Below, piece by piece: positions 42,612 to 51,177 of a DNA stretch of 58,636 nt. A program made the translations under genes and the position numbers. The stretch covers positions 1-58,636 of the forward strand of contig NZ_JANXSO010000026.1 of the NCBI RefSeq assembly GCF_025352645.1, given 5' to 3'. This stretch comes from Iodobacter sp. (GTDB lineage Bacteria > Pseudomonadota > Gammaproteobacteria > Burkholderiales > Chitinibacteraceae). The stretch's first letter is position 1. Every line of letters starts with the position of its first letter. The notes below the pieces were generated by a model, which searched no databases, was not told the origin of the DNA, and saw nothing but the letters and a program-made list of their open reading frames with translations.

Positions 42612-43403
42612 TCAGCCCATCACGACCACACGGTAAGCATTACTCGCGGGGGCCCCTGCAAAGTTAAGCCTTGCGGTGTTCGTGGTTGGCAGGCTGATAT
42701 CGCAATTTACCTGCTCATAATTGCCCGAGGTTTGATAGACCTGTACCAGCACATCTCGGCTGGCAAAGTTATGATTTACGTCGAATTGGGTGCTGCTGCC
42801 ATCACCAATGGTGGCCTGTGCACGGCGTGTTTTATTGGTCCAAGTATTCAGTTTCAAGGCGGTAATAAAACGCAGATCATCGGTGCCGCCATCGGTTTCA
42901 GCCTGTGTGGCAATCTCGGCAATGCCTGAGCTGGTTTCGGATGCGGTACCGATAGAGCCACCAAACTGCAACCATGTGACGGCACTGGTCTCTAGCGTAA
43001 AATTAACCACCGACTGCCGCCAACTGGTGCCTGCCGAGGTGCCTTCTTCGATGGTCGTAATGGCTTGTTCCAGCTCGGCACTGCTCGAGGCATCTAAGCT
43101 GCGGGTCATCGCCACGGCCGCACCATTCCAGATATAAATACCGTTTTCGCTGGCAGCGGTCTGGGCCTTGATCAACACACGATCCCCAGCTTGCAGACTG
43201 ATGCCGTCGATGGCCGCTCCCGGAGAAGACAAATTAAGATTGGCCTGACTGACCACCCGGCAGCCATCCTTCCACGCCAAGCCCTCAATGGCGGAATTCA
43301 GATCTTGCTGGCGCACCGGCTCATCTGGATTCACTGGGGCGGGTAGATTACGCAGACGGGCAACGCCGCCAAAATCCAGATCAGAAAGTTGTTTGCGTGA
43401 CAT
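42612..43403 (-). CDS. Phage tail-fibre-like protein
   Basis: 263 aa. RNLPAPVNPDEPVRQQDLNSAIEGLAWKDG is a common start of phage tail fibres; repeated beta-rich, Ala/Ser/Thr segments (AGDRVLIKAQTAASENGIYIWNGAAVAMTRSLDASS) follow. The C-terminal FASRDVLVQVYQTSGNYEQV resembles the fibre-tip fold seen in other siphophages. Next to two more fibre-like genes. Confidence 0.75.
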   Translation of the reverse strand: MSRKQLSDLDFGGVARLRNLPAPVNPDEPVRQQDLNSAIEGLAWKDGCRVVSQANLNLSSPGAAIDGISLQAGDRVLIKAQTAASENGIYIWNGAAVAMTRSLDASSSAELEQAITTIEEGTSAGTSWRQSVVNFTLETSAVTWLQFGGSIGTASETSSGIAEIATQAETDGGTDDLRFITALKLNTWTNKTRRAQATIGDGSSTQFDVNHNFASRDVLVQVYQTSGNYEQVNCDISLPTTNTARLNFAGAPASNAYRVVVMG

Positions 43404-43425
43404 GGTATAAGCGCTCTTGAAGTGA

Positions 43426-43854
43426 TCAGGTCAGACGAGCTAAGCCCGCGACTGGAATGGCAAAGCGAATCAGCAGTTGATTGCTATTTTGATGCGCAAC
43501 ATCGGCCTCGATTTCATGGCCACCTGTATCAAAAATAGACACGGCGGGCCAGATGCCGAGATTATGGTTAATGGTCCAAAGCGCTGCGGGCACAAATTGC
43601 TGATGGGTATAAGCCACACCACTATTGGCGGCACTGTGTGTCGTCAGCTCATTAATCGCACTCACCAAATTGCTCTTGGCCGAAGTCTGTAAATAACTGA
43701 GGACGCCCATCTGCTGATCGATCACTAACAATCGCTCGGTCACTTGATCAATCAGGCTGTAAATTTTAAGGTAGAGCGACATGATGTTGCCTTTTGACTC
43801 CGGTATCACAACGTCATTGAAATAATAAATCGAGGATTGCTGGCTACCCGCCAT
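43426..43854 (-). CDS. Phage fibre-associated protein, unknown
   Basis: 142 aa if started at the ATG at 43854 (TAATG-coupled to the preceding stop); an internal ATG at 43782 with a better AAGG site is an alternative. A helix VTERLLVIDQQMGVLSYLQ is followed by a C-terminal beta domain WTINHNLGIWPAVSIFDTGG that resembles the end of phage fibre-type proteins. Confidence 0.6.
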   Translation of the reverse strand: MAGSQQSSIYYFNDVVIPESKGNIMSLYLKIYSLIDQVTERLLVIDQQMGVLSYLQTSAKSNLVSAINELTTHSAANSGVAYTHQQFVPAALWTINHNLGIWPAVSIFDTGGHEIEADVAHQNSNQLLIRFAIPVAGLARLT

Positions 43855-44168
43855 TACATCCCTTCATGCAGGATTTCCAATGCCGCTTTGAGCATGCTTT
43901 CGTGATAGGCATTGACCACACCAAAGCGGGCATCGCGCACCTTATCAATCGGCATACCCGCTTCCCGGCTGTTGGCAGATGCCACATAAAAAGCAGTTCC
44001 CAAAAATTTGGGAGATAGATCCTCACCCAATACCTTGGGTACTTTCGCCATGAAATGATCGTGCCGTAATTCAGCTTCGCCTTCCTTACGACTGGCATTA
44101 ATAAAATCGACCAACTCTAAGCTGGATAGGGTGACTGCTGGGGTCAAACAAAGTGCAAGTGATTGCAT
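43854..44168 (-). CDS. Rha-like phage regulatory protein N-terminal domain, or small DNA-binding protein
   Basis: 104 aa. SSLELVDFINASRKEGEAELRHDHFMAKVPKVLG resembles the Rha/antirepressor N-terminal helix-turn-helix (LRHDH motif), followed by YVASANSREAGM. Too short for a full Rha protein. It heads the fibre-like cassette behind the terminator at 44188. The call is tentative. Confidence 0.5.
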   Translation of the reverse strand: MQSLALCLTPAVTLSSLELVDFINASRKEGEAELRHDHFMAKVPKVLGEDLSPKFLGTAFYVASANSREAGMPIDKVRDARFGVVNAYHESMLKAALEILHEGM

Positions 44169-44187
44169 AATGATTTTCCTTGGGCCG

Positions 44188-44210
44188 AAAAAAATCCCGC
44201 AGCAGCGGGT
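44188..44210 (-). terminator. Rho-independent terminator
   Basis: Leftward CCCGC / GCGGG stem with a 4-base loop followed by a T run (44188-44195 opposite). Lies between the fibre-like cassette and the opposing HigBA pair, about 700 bases downstream of the terminase gene. Confidence 0.7.
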
Positions 44211-44300
44211 TAATTAAACAGAGTAGATTTGTGGCTTATTAAATATCTAGGCTTGAGCACATCGCTTGCTTTTTGTAACCCTATGGGTTACGATTTGGAG

Positions 44301-44579
44301 ATGATTAAATCGTTTAAGCATAAGGGGCTGGAAGCCTTTCATCTGACTAGCAGCAAGGCAGGAATTCAAGCCATCCATGCCAAGCGTTTGCAGCAAATTC
44401 TTTCCATGCTGAATGATGCAATCGACATCAACGATATGGATGCACCCGGCTTACGCTTGCATCCATTACATGGTGATTTGGCGACATTTTGGGCGGTCAC
44501 CGTACAAGCAAATTGGCGGGTTATTTTTCGTTTTGAAGACGGCAATGCCTATATCGTTGACTATTTGGATTATCACTAA
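44301..44579 (+). CDS. higB: HigB/RelE-type toxin
   Basis: 92 aa from the ATG at 44301 (MIKSFKHKGLEAFHLT), typical of the RelE-like HigB family (PF05015). Features: KAGIQAIHAKRLQQILSMLNDA, PLHGDLATFWAVTVQANWRVIF, ending VDYLDYH. A different subfamily from the higB at 2129. The toxin gene comes first; higA follows after 12 bases. Encoded opposite to terminase and fibre-like genes. Confidence 0.92.
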   Translation: MIKSFKHKGLEAFHLTSSKAGIQAIHAKRLQQILSMLNDAIDINDMDAPGLRLHPLHGDLATFWAVTVQANWRVIFRFEDGNAYIVDYLDYH

Positions 44580-44591
44580 ACGGAGCACAAG

Positions 44592-44876
44592 ATGTTGCAA
44601 CATAACCCTGCCCACCCCGGTGAAATTTTGCGCGATTTATGGCTAGAACCATTGGGGTTGAGTATTACCGCCACCGCCGACAAATTGCACGTTTCACGCA
44701 AAACCCTATCCGAAATTGTGAATGGAAGAGCGGGTATCAGCGCTGAAATGGCCGTTCGCCTTGAATTAGCTTTCGGTAAAAGCGCAGTTTCATGGCTTGC
44801 CCATCAGGCCAATTACGATCTATGGCAACTGCACGAGAAACGTGATCAATTCGCAATTAGCAGGATTGCCGCATAA
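44592..44876 (+). CDS. higA: HigA-type antitoxin (XRE family)
   Basis: 94 aa. HTH_3: [63 protein letters not shown] are diagnostic of VapI/HigA proteins. Represses and neutralises the upstream toxin gene. Confidence 0.95.
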   Translation: MLQHNPAHPGEILRDLWLEPLGLSITATADKLHVSRKTLSEIVNGRAGISAEMAVRLELAFGKSAVSWLAHQANYDLWQLHEKRDQFAISRIAA

Positions 44877-44917
44877 AAATATGTACCACCTCAGAATTGA
44901 GCACGGAGTAGTACCCT

Positions 44918-47900
44918 TTAAGACGACATCCATCGACTCTTAACCACCCGCCTTGGTGTTTTCTGCTCTCCAGAAACAGCAAGGCCACCGTGCTTGGTGG
45001 CTTTATTGAGGGCTGTTTGAGAAGCAGGATCGGAGCTGACGCCTAGTTGTCGTTCCAACTCCCGCCAATGTCGCTCTTCAAAGCGGTCCAGCCCTGCGGC
45101 AGCGGCTGATGCGCGACTATATACGGCACAATTACCTGCAATCAGCATCTTGCCATGTCGGCGCACAATCAATGTGCCATTGGATACCGTAGCGCAATAA
45201 ATCCGTCCATCGTAAAGCTTCTCTTTAACCATACATTTTCTGTCTGTGCCATCGAGTGCAGCACTGCGTCGTTTATTGTTTTCACGTACCCAATATTGAG
45301 TTCTGCTCGTCGGACCAGAGCGTCCATTTATTGCCCATGGCCCCGACTCTTTTTCGGTCACACTTGGGCTTCCACCCAATTTTAAGAATAGCTCGGCCAT
45401 ATCATCAGCAAGTAGCTTGCTCGTCGTTGCATAGCTGCGATGAATACCATCTTGTATCCAGCCATCGCCAGCAATAGCGGCATCGACAAATGCAGTAATG
45501 ATCCTCGGGTCGCTATTTTTAACCCACTGCGGCACTCTGCGTTCTTCTTGATATCCCGGACAAACTTGAAACAGATAATCATAAAGTTGCTTAGATGAAA
45601 TTGCAGCGGCATACCGATCCCAGTGCCAACACCAAGGTAGTGCATCAAGAACGTGAGCAATTTGCTCCCGCCCTTGAAGTTTGGTCTGTGCAATATAAAC
45701 TATTTTTCTAATGCTGCTTTTATGCGCCGTAATGGTTAAGCAACCTTCAGCCACATACCAGCCAAGAAATGCGGCAAAAGCAACTGCATCCACTTCACGG
45801 GCGGGTTCAATCACCATTTTGTCACGCCGTTTTATGCTGGCCGGAATCCTTACTGTTTGAATCCCATTTCCAAGCCAGTGCGTTTTAATCTTAATGGTGT
45901 GATTAACTTTCAGATCTTTGGCCTGTGTCACCTGCACAGGCACATCAAAATTCCATTTACCAATTTTACGATCAAATACTTTATGAAAAGTCAGCATGCG
46001 ATGATTAGGCGTGACAGCAAAATTTAAACGCTTCCCTTCAACAACCATCATCGGGCCTTGATAAGGGCGATTAATCAAATATTGTGGACTCTGGTATTCA
46101 ATACAATCTGTTTCTAAATTGACCGTCGCCATTAAGTCACCAAAACCAATATCTGCAAAACGCTTCCAACCCACATAAGTGAGTGCCTCAGTTTCTTCAT
46201 CAAAGCAGTCCAAGCCTTCGTTTCTTTCGCGCATCTTCTGCCATTCCCTGACTTGGAAGCCGTTACGGTTAGGATGGGTCACCAGTTGCTCGGCGCATAG
46301 TTGCTGGATATATTCCGCGTCAATCTTGGGTAAATGCACATAGCCCGCTGGATAACTAAGGCTGCCGTCATCGGCGACATCGACGCTTTTACGTAGATTG
46401 TTGTACAGCTCGAGTTTGGCGATGCTGACGGTGACGGCGTACAGCTTGATGCCGCGACGTAAGCGTTTGCCACCCTGATTCACATCCACAGCCGTGGGAA
46501 TGCCGATCAATGCCGCGCCACGTGGCACACCTTTTACCGCCATGATTCGCGGATCGTGGCAAGCTCGTACAAAGGCGTAGGCTTCTTGCGTGGCATAGCC
46601 AGTGTCGATGGCAAAGCGTACTAAGGGCATCTTTGCGCCGCAGCTGTGGCTCCATGTTTCAGCGATCAGGCTGGCTAGATTTTTCCAAACCGTATCGCGG
46701 GCGGTGTCGCCCATCATGACGCGATGCTCAATCAGCCAGCTTTCTTTGCCTCGGCCAAAGGCCCAGATTGAGGCTTCGATACGATCTTTTTGAATATCGG
46801 CTCCACCCACCAACAGCAGGCCACCCAGTGGCACGATGCCCATCGGGTAATCTTCGCGCCGCTCCAGTAATCGTTGCCAATCAGGTGCTTCGCCTTCCTC
46901 AACCCACGTTTCGCCCAGATCAGTATTTTTAAAAGTTTTAATCACCGCCGCTGAGCCCGTTTCCTTCTCTAGCGCAGCCTCCCAACTGGCAGCAATATCG
47001 CACCAACTGCGCCAGCCCACCGGGCTATATAGGGATGAGAGGTGAAAGCCTGCCGTTGCCTGCTCTGGAGCCATTGCTTGCCATTGGCCGTGCTCCAGCA
47101 TCCATGTTTTGTGCTGCTCATTAATGGCTTGCTCGCAGGCTTCGCAATAATAGGCGGCGCTGGTGGGATCGCCTTTTTGCCAACGTAATTGCTCAAAACG
47201 CAAGTGCTGGCGGTGCTGGCAATGAGGGCAGGGGACGAAGTAACGTCCTTGATCTGAGGCTGCATATTCCCTCTCAATCGCACTGGCTCCGGCAATGGTC
47301 GGGGTCGACACGATAAAAATCTTGCGCCTGGCAAAGGTACGGGTGCGAGCTTCGGCCAAAGCAATCGCATCGCCTTCTCCATCCACATCGTGTGGATAGG
47401 CATCGACTTCATCTAAAAACAAATACCGCACCGGCATGGAGCGCAAGCCGACCGCGCTATTGGCTCCAGTCATCACCAATACACCGCCCCTGAATTCCTT
47501 GGTCAGAATGGTATTGCCAGAATCTCTCGATCTGGCCGGTGAAATCAACTCGGCCAGCGCGGGTGATTCTTCAATCAATGAATCGATACGTTGCTTAGAA
47601 TTGCGCTTGGCCATTTCTACCGTTGGCGAGACAAACATCATCGGCCCCGGCGCTTGATGAATCACATAAGCAATTGCGTTATTGATGCATTCCGTCGCAC
47701 CCAGTTGTGAGCCTTTGATGAACACCACGCGCTCGATGGAAGACATCGGCGATAAGCAATTCATGATCGCTTTTAAGTAAGGCGTGCGGCTGGTTCGCCA
47801 ACGCCCCGGCTCGGCAGAGGCTTTGCTGGATAACATCCGATGCTGATCTGCCCACTCAGACACCGATAGCAGTGGGTCAGGCAGCAGACCGTCATACCAA

Positions 47901-47950
47901 GCCTGCTCAATATCCAGTAAGCCGTCTTCACCCTCGCCGCGTGGCATCAT
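44918..47950 (-). CDS. Terminase large subunit (GpA) interrupted by an in-frame intein
   Basis: 1010 codons. Extein: GpA-type packaging ATPase with VFIKGSQLGATE as Walker A, LFLDEVDAYPHD as Walker B, FVPCPHCQHRQHLRFEQL zinc ribbon, and nuclease region with GADIQKDRIEASIWAFG and RFAIDTGYATQEAYAFV. The N- and C-exteins total about 651 aa, normal for GpA. The intein occupies residues 582-940. ATG shares bases with the stop of the small-subunit gene (TAATG). The intein must splice out to yield a functional terminase. Confidence 0.93.
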   Translation of the reverse strand: MMPRGEGEDGLLDIEQAWYDGLLPDPLLSVSEWADQHRMLSSKASAEPGRWRTSRTPYLKAIMNCLSPMSSIERVVFIKGSQLGATECINNAIAYVIHQAPGPMMFVSPTVEMAKRNSKQRIDSLIEESPALAELISPARSRDSGNTILTKEFRGGVLVMTGANSAVGLRSMPVRYLFLDEVDAYPHDVDGEGDAIALAEARTRTFARRKIFIVSTPTIAGASAIEREYAASDQGRYFVPCPHCQHRQHLRFEQLRWQKGDPTSAAYYCEACEQAINEQHKTWMLEHGQWQAMAPEQATAGFHLSSLYSPVGWRSWCDIAASWEAALEKETGSAAVIKTFKNTDLGETWVEEGEAPDWQRLLERREDYPMGIVPLGGLLLVGGADIQKDRIEASIWAFGRGKESWLIEHRVMMGDTARDTVWKNLASLIAETWSHSCGAKMPLVRFAIDTGYATQEAYAFVRACHDPRIMAVKGVPRGAALIGIPTAVDVNQGGKRLRRGIKLYAVTVSIAKLELYNNLRKSVDVADDGSLSYPAGYVHLPKIDAEYIQQLCAEQLVTHPNRNGFQVREWQKMRERNEGLDCFDEETEALTYVGWKRFADIGFGDLMATVNLETDCIEYQSPQYLINRPYQGPMMVVEGKRLNFAVTPNHRMLTFHKVFDRKIGKWNFDVPVQVTQAKDLKVNHTIKIKTHWLGNGIQTVRIPASIKRRDKMVIEPAREVDAVAFAAFLGWYVAEGCLTITAHKSSIRKIVYIAQTKLQGREQIAHVLDALPWCWHWDRYAAAISSKQLYDYLFQVCPGYQEERRVPQWVKNSDPRIITAFVDAAIAGDGWIQDGIHRSYATTSKLLADDMAELFLKLGGSPSVTEKESGPWAINGRSGPTSRTQYWVRENNKRRSAALDGTDRKCMVKEKLYDGRIYCATVSNGTLIVRRHGKMLIAGNCAVYSRASAAAAGLDRFEERHWRELERQLGVSSDPASQTALNKATKHGGLAVSGEQKTPRRVVKSRWMSS
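45131..46207 (-). other. Intein (359 aa) with LAGLIDADG-type endonuclease inside terminase
   Basis: Residues 582-940 of the terminase ORF. First residue Cys (CFDEETEALTYVGW, block A), block B TPNHRML with the TxxH motif, two LAGLIDADG-like blocks (AAFLGWYVAEGCLTI and AFVDAAIAGDGWIQ), block F ATVSNGTLIVRRHGKM, and last residues IAGN followed by a Cys as the first C-extein residue. Ends are Cys1...Asn/Cys+1, the standard class 1 chemistry. The homing endonuclease looks intact, so the intein may be mobile between phages. Confidence 0.92.
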
Positions 47951-48522
47951 TAATTCAACTCTATTTTATGCTCGCCTAACTCCTGCAAATGGTCACGAAC
48001 AGCGGCTTCTAGCGTCACATGCATCAAGTGGGCATTGACCCCTAAGCGGACCGCCATTTGGGCTGAAATGCGGGCGGGCCAATTCAGCCAAGCATCACGC
48101 TCGATTCTAGACAGCTGATAAATACGGGCGATGGATTGCGAACGGTCCACCAACTCACCCTTGAGCTGGGCCAGTTTCACCTTATTGGTTTGTGCCTTCA
48201 CCACCTCGTTGACAGTACGAGCCTGCAGCAGGGAAGTGCCACCGGCAGAAAGGGGAGCTGTTGTGGTATCGCGGTCATTGTTTGTTGCGGCTGGGGCAGC
48301 GATAGGTGTTGTTGGGGTTGGCGTAGTTGCCCGTTTTAATCCGTGGGCAATGGGCTGAGTCTCGTTGGATGTCACGGTATTCTTTGCCCACTCAATATCG
48401 GCCCGCTGTGGGTCAATACTGCCGTCTGCTTCCGTGCCGATACGCCCCACTTTGATCGCTTTATGCACTGCCGTATCAGAGATCCCTCGGTAGCGAGCGT
48501 AGGCCCGAATCGACATTCCCAT
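47950..48522 (-). CDS. Terminase small subunit-like protein
   Basis: 190 aa from the ATG at 48522, eight bases after GGAGG. N-terminal HTH (MSIRAYARYRGISDTAVHKAIKVGRIG) for DNA recognition, a Pro/Thr/Ala-rich linker (about 65-105), and a C-terminal helical part (TVNEVVKAQTNKVKLAQLKGELVDR...). The gene is directly upstream of the GpA gene with TAATG coupling. Function inferred from position and architecture. Confidence 0.8.
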   Translation of the reverse strand: MGMSIRAYARYRGISDTAVHKAIKVGRIGTEADGSIDPQRADIEWAKNTVTSNETQPIAHGLKRATTPTPTTPIAAPAATNNDRDTTTAPLSAGGTSLLQARTVNEVVKAQTNKVKLAQLKGELVDRSQSIARIYQLSRIERDAWLNWPARISAQMAVRLGVNAHLMHVTLEAAVRDHLQELGEHKIELN

Positions 48523-48710
48523 CAAAAAAACCTCCAGTGATGTGAACACACTCCAAGCAAAACCAAGCTCAGCGCCAAGCCAGCTAAAGCCAGTGGCATG
48601 ACTACGCGAGCCGCTATTTCAAAGCCTGCTGAAGCCGTTTGTGCGCCTCACAGTCCGATGAATTGTCATCGTTTCAGTGGGCGCTAGTAGGGCCATTTTT
48701 GCTTGCTGTT

Positions 48711-48804
48711 TATGCCTAAAAAATAGATTGAAACTCATCGATATAAGACTTGATGTAGTTGCGGATAAGAGCGAATGTGGTGTCACCCCAACGCAATACA
48801 CGGA
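48711..48804 (+). repeat. 94-bp upstream repeat, copy A
   Basis: Nearly identical to 49261-49354 (2 mismatches in 94 bases). Ends 8 bases before the start of the 89-aa gene at 48813. Weaker similarity continues further upstream. It must carry the promoter/leader of the downstream gene. Confidence 0.85.
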
Positions 48805-48812
48805 ACAGCAAA

Positions 48813-49082
48813 ATGAATAACGCAAACCTTCAAGTCTTTCTTAACAGCCTGAATAAGAAAGAGTTACAAAGTATCGCAAACGCTAGCTCTGGCGTAATTC
48901 GCGAGATTGCTGAGTTTCTTTTTTGCGGTAACAAACTGGCTGCTTTTGCGAAGCAGGATCAACACCGCATTACCATTATGAAGCGTTTGGATCCTTTGCT
49001 AGGGCGTGAGATTGCTAAGCTCAACATACGCTTAGACTGGATGGCCGCTGATACCCTAAAAATTCTCAACCATACAAAATAA
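48813..49082 (+). CDS. Small accessory phage protein, unknown
   Basis: 89 aa from the ATG at 48813 (MNNANLQVFLNSLNKKELQS). Mostly helical, hydrophobic patches IREIAEFLFCGNKLAAF. No family recognised. Preceded by the 94-bp repeat and followed by a rho-independent terminator at 49103. It is encoded opposite to the phage operons, like the TA pairs; probably a lysogen-expressed accessory gene. Confidence 0.7.
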   Translation: MNNANLQVFLNSLNKKELQSIANASSGVIREIAEFLFCGNKLAAFAKQDQHRITIMKRLDPLLGREIAKLNIRLDWMAADTLKILNHTK

Positions 49083-49102
49083 GCAAATCAACCGCCAAAC
49101 TC

Positions 49103-49127
49103 AGCCGGACTTTCCCTCCGGCTTCTT
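49103..49127 (+). terminator. Rho-independent terminator
   Basis: Stem AGCCGGA / TCCGGCT (7 bp, 7-base loop) followed by TCTTT, directly after the 89-aa gene. Oriented rightward. Confidence 0.7.
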
Positions 49128-49260
49128 TGCGTCCCAGCGCCTTCATGCCGCACTGGGCATGACTACACGGACCACTATTCCGAAGCTCACTGCAACTGTT
49201 TGTGGAGCCGAATTGCCATCGCTTCAGTAGGCGCGAGTAGGTCAATTTAGGCCTGCAGTT

Positions 49261-49354
49261 TATACCTAAAAAATAGATTGAGACTCATCGATATAAGACT
49301 TGATGTAGTTGCGGATAAGAGCGAATGTGGTGTCACCCCAACGCAATACACGGA
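49261..49354 (+). repeat. 94-bp upstream repeat, copy B
   Basis: Second copy of the repeat at 48711-48804, ending 8 bases before the next start at 49363. Two bases differ (positions corresponding to GCC/ACC near the start and GAAAC/GAGAC). Suggests duplicated promoter/regulatory DNA controlling two unrelated accessory genes. Confidence 0.85.
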
Positions 49355-49362
49355 GCCACACC

Positions 49363-49677
49363 ATGAAAACCGCCACAGCCTCAAACTTATATTTTGCTCG
49401 CAAGCCTTTAGATTTGAACGAAATGCGCGAGCAAATCAGCCATGAGAAAAAAAATGGTGAAGCTGAAACAGCCACGATTAAATGGCACAAAGAATTAAGC
49501 AGCCAAGAGTACGACGCTTTCACAAACAACATGTTGGCCGACTACGACTGGATGGCAGGCCTTGGCGGCCACGCTAACCACCAGCGCAACGTGATCGCGG
49601 TCAGCGCACCTCAGCGGGCCACCTTGTTTGTTGACCCATCGGGCAGCAACTACGCCCGCTACATTGGGATGGCTTAA
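49363..49677 (+). CDS. Small accessory phage protein, unknown
   Basis: 104 aa from the ATG at 49363 (MKTATASNLYFARKPLDL). A charged helix is followed by the compact segment ADYDWMAGLGGHANHQRNVI and a conserved-looking C-terminus APQRATLFVDPSGSNYARYI. Family not recognised, but the pattern suggests a small globular protein. A GGGGC...GCCCC hairpin follows at 49683. Start chosen by ATG following the repeat. Confidence 0.7.
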   Translation: MKTATASNLYFARKPLDLNEMREQISHEKKNGEAETATIKWHKELSSQEYDAFTNNMLADYDWMAGLGGHANHQRNVIAVSAPQRATLFVDPSGSNYARYIGMA

Positions 49678-49735
49678 GCAACGGGGCTTCGGCCCCATCG
49701 CCACCGCCAGATTAAGCCGTTAGAGATACCCAAGG

Positions 49736-50203
49736 ATGACCATCATGATGACGCTGACCGCTACCCAACACGCCGTTTTAAGTCACGCCATTCAAAATAC
49801 CGCCGACAAACTGGAGTGGTTCCCAGTTAAGGTCCAAGGCATCATTCGCCAGCGCGTGGTAAATGGGCTGCTCAATCGTGGTTTAATAAGCGCTGATGGT
49901 TTGGTTACCGATGCAGCTTACCAAGCGCTTGGTTTGGTTCGCTTAGCAGCGGCCAAGTTACCCCAAACTAGCACTGAAACCCACCGCCGAGAAAACAGCA
50001 AACAAGCCATCGTTATTCGGATGTTGCAGCGCCCCGAAGGCGCAACTGTCGAGCAGCTGCAAGCCGCCACCGGCTGGTTGCCGCATACGGTACGGAGTGT
50101 TTTTTACGGTACGCTGAGTAAAAAGCTTGGTTTTACCATTGCATCTGATAAGGCCATTGGCGGCAAGCGTGTCTATCACATTGTTGAGGAGCAGCATGCC
50201 TAG
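49736..50203 (+). CDS. DUF3489-family protein
   Basis: 155 aa (an ATG at 49745 is an alternative start). The C-terminal half fits DUF3489: KQAIVIRMLQRPEGATVEQLQAATGWLPHTVRSVFYGTLSKKLGFTI, a winged-helix-like segment. Common on phages and plasmids of Proteobacteria next to small unknown genes. It may bind DNA. It precedes the TacAT pair on the same strand. Confidence 0.8.
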   Translation: MTIMMTLTATQHAVLSHAIQNTADKLEWFPVKVQGIIRQRVVNGLLNRGLISADGLVTDAAYQALGLVRLAAAKLPQTSTETHRRENSKQAIVIRMLQRPEGATVEQLQAATGWLPHTVRSVFYGTLSKKLGFTIASDKAIGGKRVYHIVEEQHA

Positions 50204-50429
50204 CCAACAAGCCCACTCTGGGCTTGGTAGCGTCGTTGAAGCTCATCCAGCGGCATGACTATGATCATTCATCCCAACCCTGTTCAAGCCTTTGATTCTG
50301 CATGGCTTGATTCACTGTTGGCTTGGCCGCTTGTAAATCAGCAAATAGCAGCGCCTTTAAGCTTGTATTGACAATGTGTATACGTCGCATCTAAGCTGAT
50401 GGTTGTGTATTCATTGTGTGGACATCATC

Positions 50430-50693
50430 ATGCGTAATATTTCAATAAATCTGCGTGCTCTGTCTGAGCAACGTGACCTAATTGATCGTGCTGCTCGCGT
50501 CACCGGTAAAAACCGTTCTGATTTTATGTTGGAAGCCGCTTGCGAGAAAGCGCAGAACATCGTGCTTGAACGGGCTTTTTTTGCTTTAGATCAAGAGGCA
50601 TTCTCCCGTTTCGCCGCTGTGCTGGATGCGCCTGTTGAGGCCAATCCATCGTTGGATCGCTTATTGTCTAAGCGCCCATTGTGGGAGCAGTAA
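50430..50693 (+). CDS. TacA-type antitoxin (DUF1778)
   Basis: 87 aa from the ATG at 50430 (MRNISINLRALSEQRDLIDRAARV). RHH-type DUF1778 features: ISINLRALSEQRDLIDRAA and a KNRSDFMLEAACEKAQNIVL helix, with an Ala/Pro-rich C-terminus and a final LDRLLSKRPLWE. Its stop is one base from the toxin start. Antitoxin of a GNAT-type toxin that acetylates aminoacyl-tRNA. Confidence 0.93.
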   Translation: MRNISINLRALSEQRDLIDRAARVTGKNRSDFMLEAACEKAQNIVLERAFFALDQEAFSRFAAVLDAPVEANPSLDRLLSKRPLWEQ

Positions 50694-50694
50694 G

Positions 50695-51177
50695 TTGTTA
50701 TCTGCCCCAGAACTCTTAAATTCAGATCATGATCTCAGTGCGTTTTACTGTGGCGAGCCAATCATGGACGACTGGCTAAAACGTCGTGCATTAGCCAATC
50801 AAGCCTCCGGTGCTTCACGCTGTTTTGTTGTGGTCGATGAGCGCCGTATCGTGCGTGCCTATTATGCCTTGGCCGCTGGAGCAGTGGATCATGCCTTGGT
50901 AGCGAGCGCCCTTCGCCGCAATATGCCTGATCCTATTCCGGTGATGGTCTTGGGAAGGCTGGCGGTAGACCAACCCTTTCATGGCAAAGGCTTAGGGGCT
51001 GATTTGCTGCGTGATGCGATTTTGCGAACCACCCGATTGGCTCAGGAAGTCGGTATTAGAGCGTTGCTCGTGCATGCGCTGCACCAGAAGGCGAGAGATT
51101 TTTATCTGCATCATGGATTTGGTGAATCTGCTATTGATCCGTTGATTTTGATGTTAAGAATTCGCACTGCTGATTAG
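50695..51177 (+). CDS. TacT-type GNAT toxin
   Basis: 160 aa from the TTG at 50695 (reads LLSAPELLNSDHDLSAFYCG), the typical TacT start, with GGGAG upstream. GNAT core: ALANQASGASRCFVVVD, PIPVMVLGRLAVDQPFHGKGLGADLL (acetyl-CoA loop QxxxGxG), IRALLVHALHQKARDFYLHHGF. TacT acetylates charged tRNA to block translation. Overlaps the tail of the opposing methyltransferase gene by 24 bases. Confidence 0.93.
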   Translation: MLSAPELLNSDHDLSAFYCGEPIMDDWLKRRALANQASGASRCFVVVDERRIVRAYYALAAGAVDHALVASALRRNMPDPIPVMVLGRLAVDQPFHGKGLGADLLRDAILRTTRLAQEVGIRALLVHALHQKARDFYLHHGFGESAIDPLILMLRIRTAD

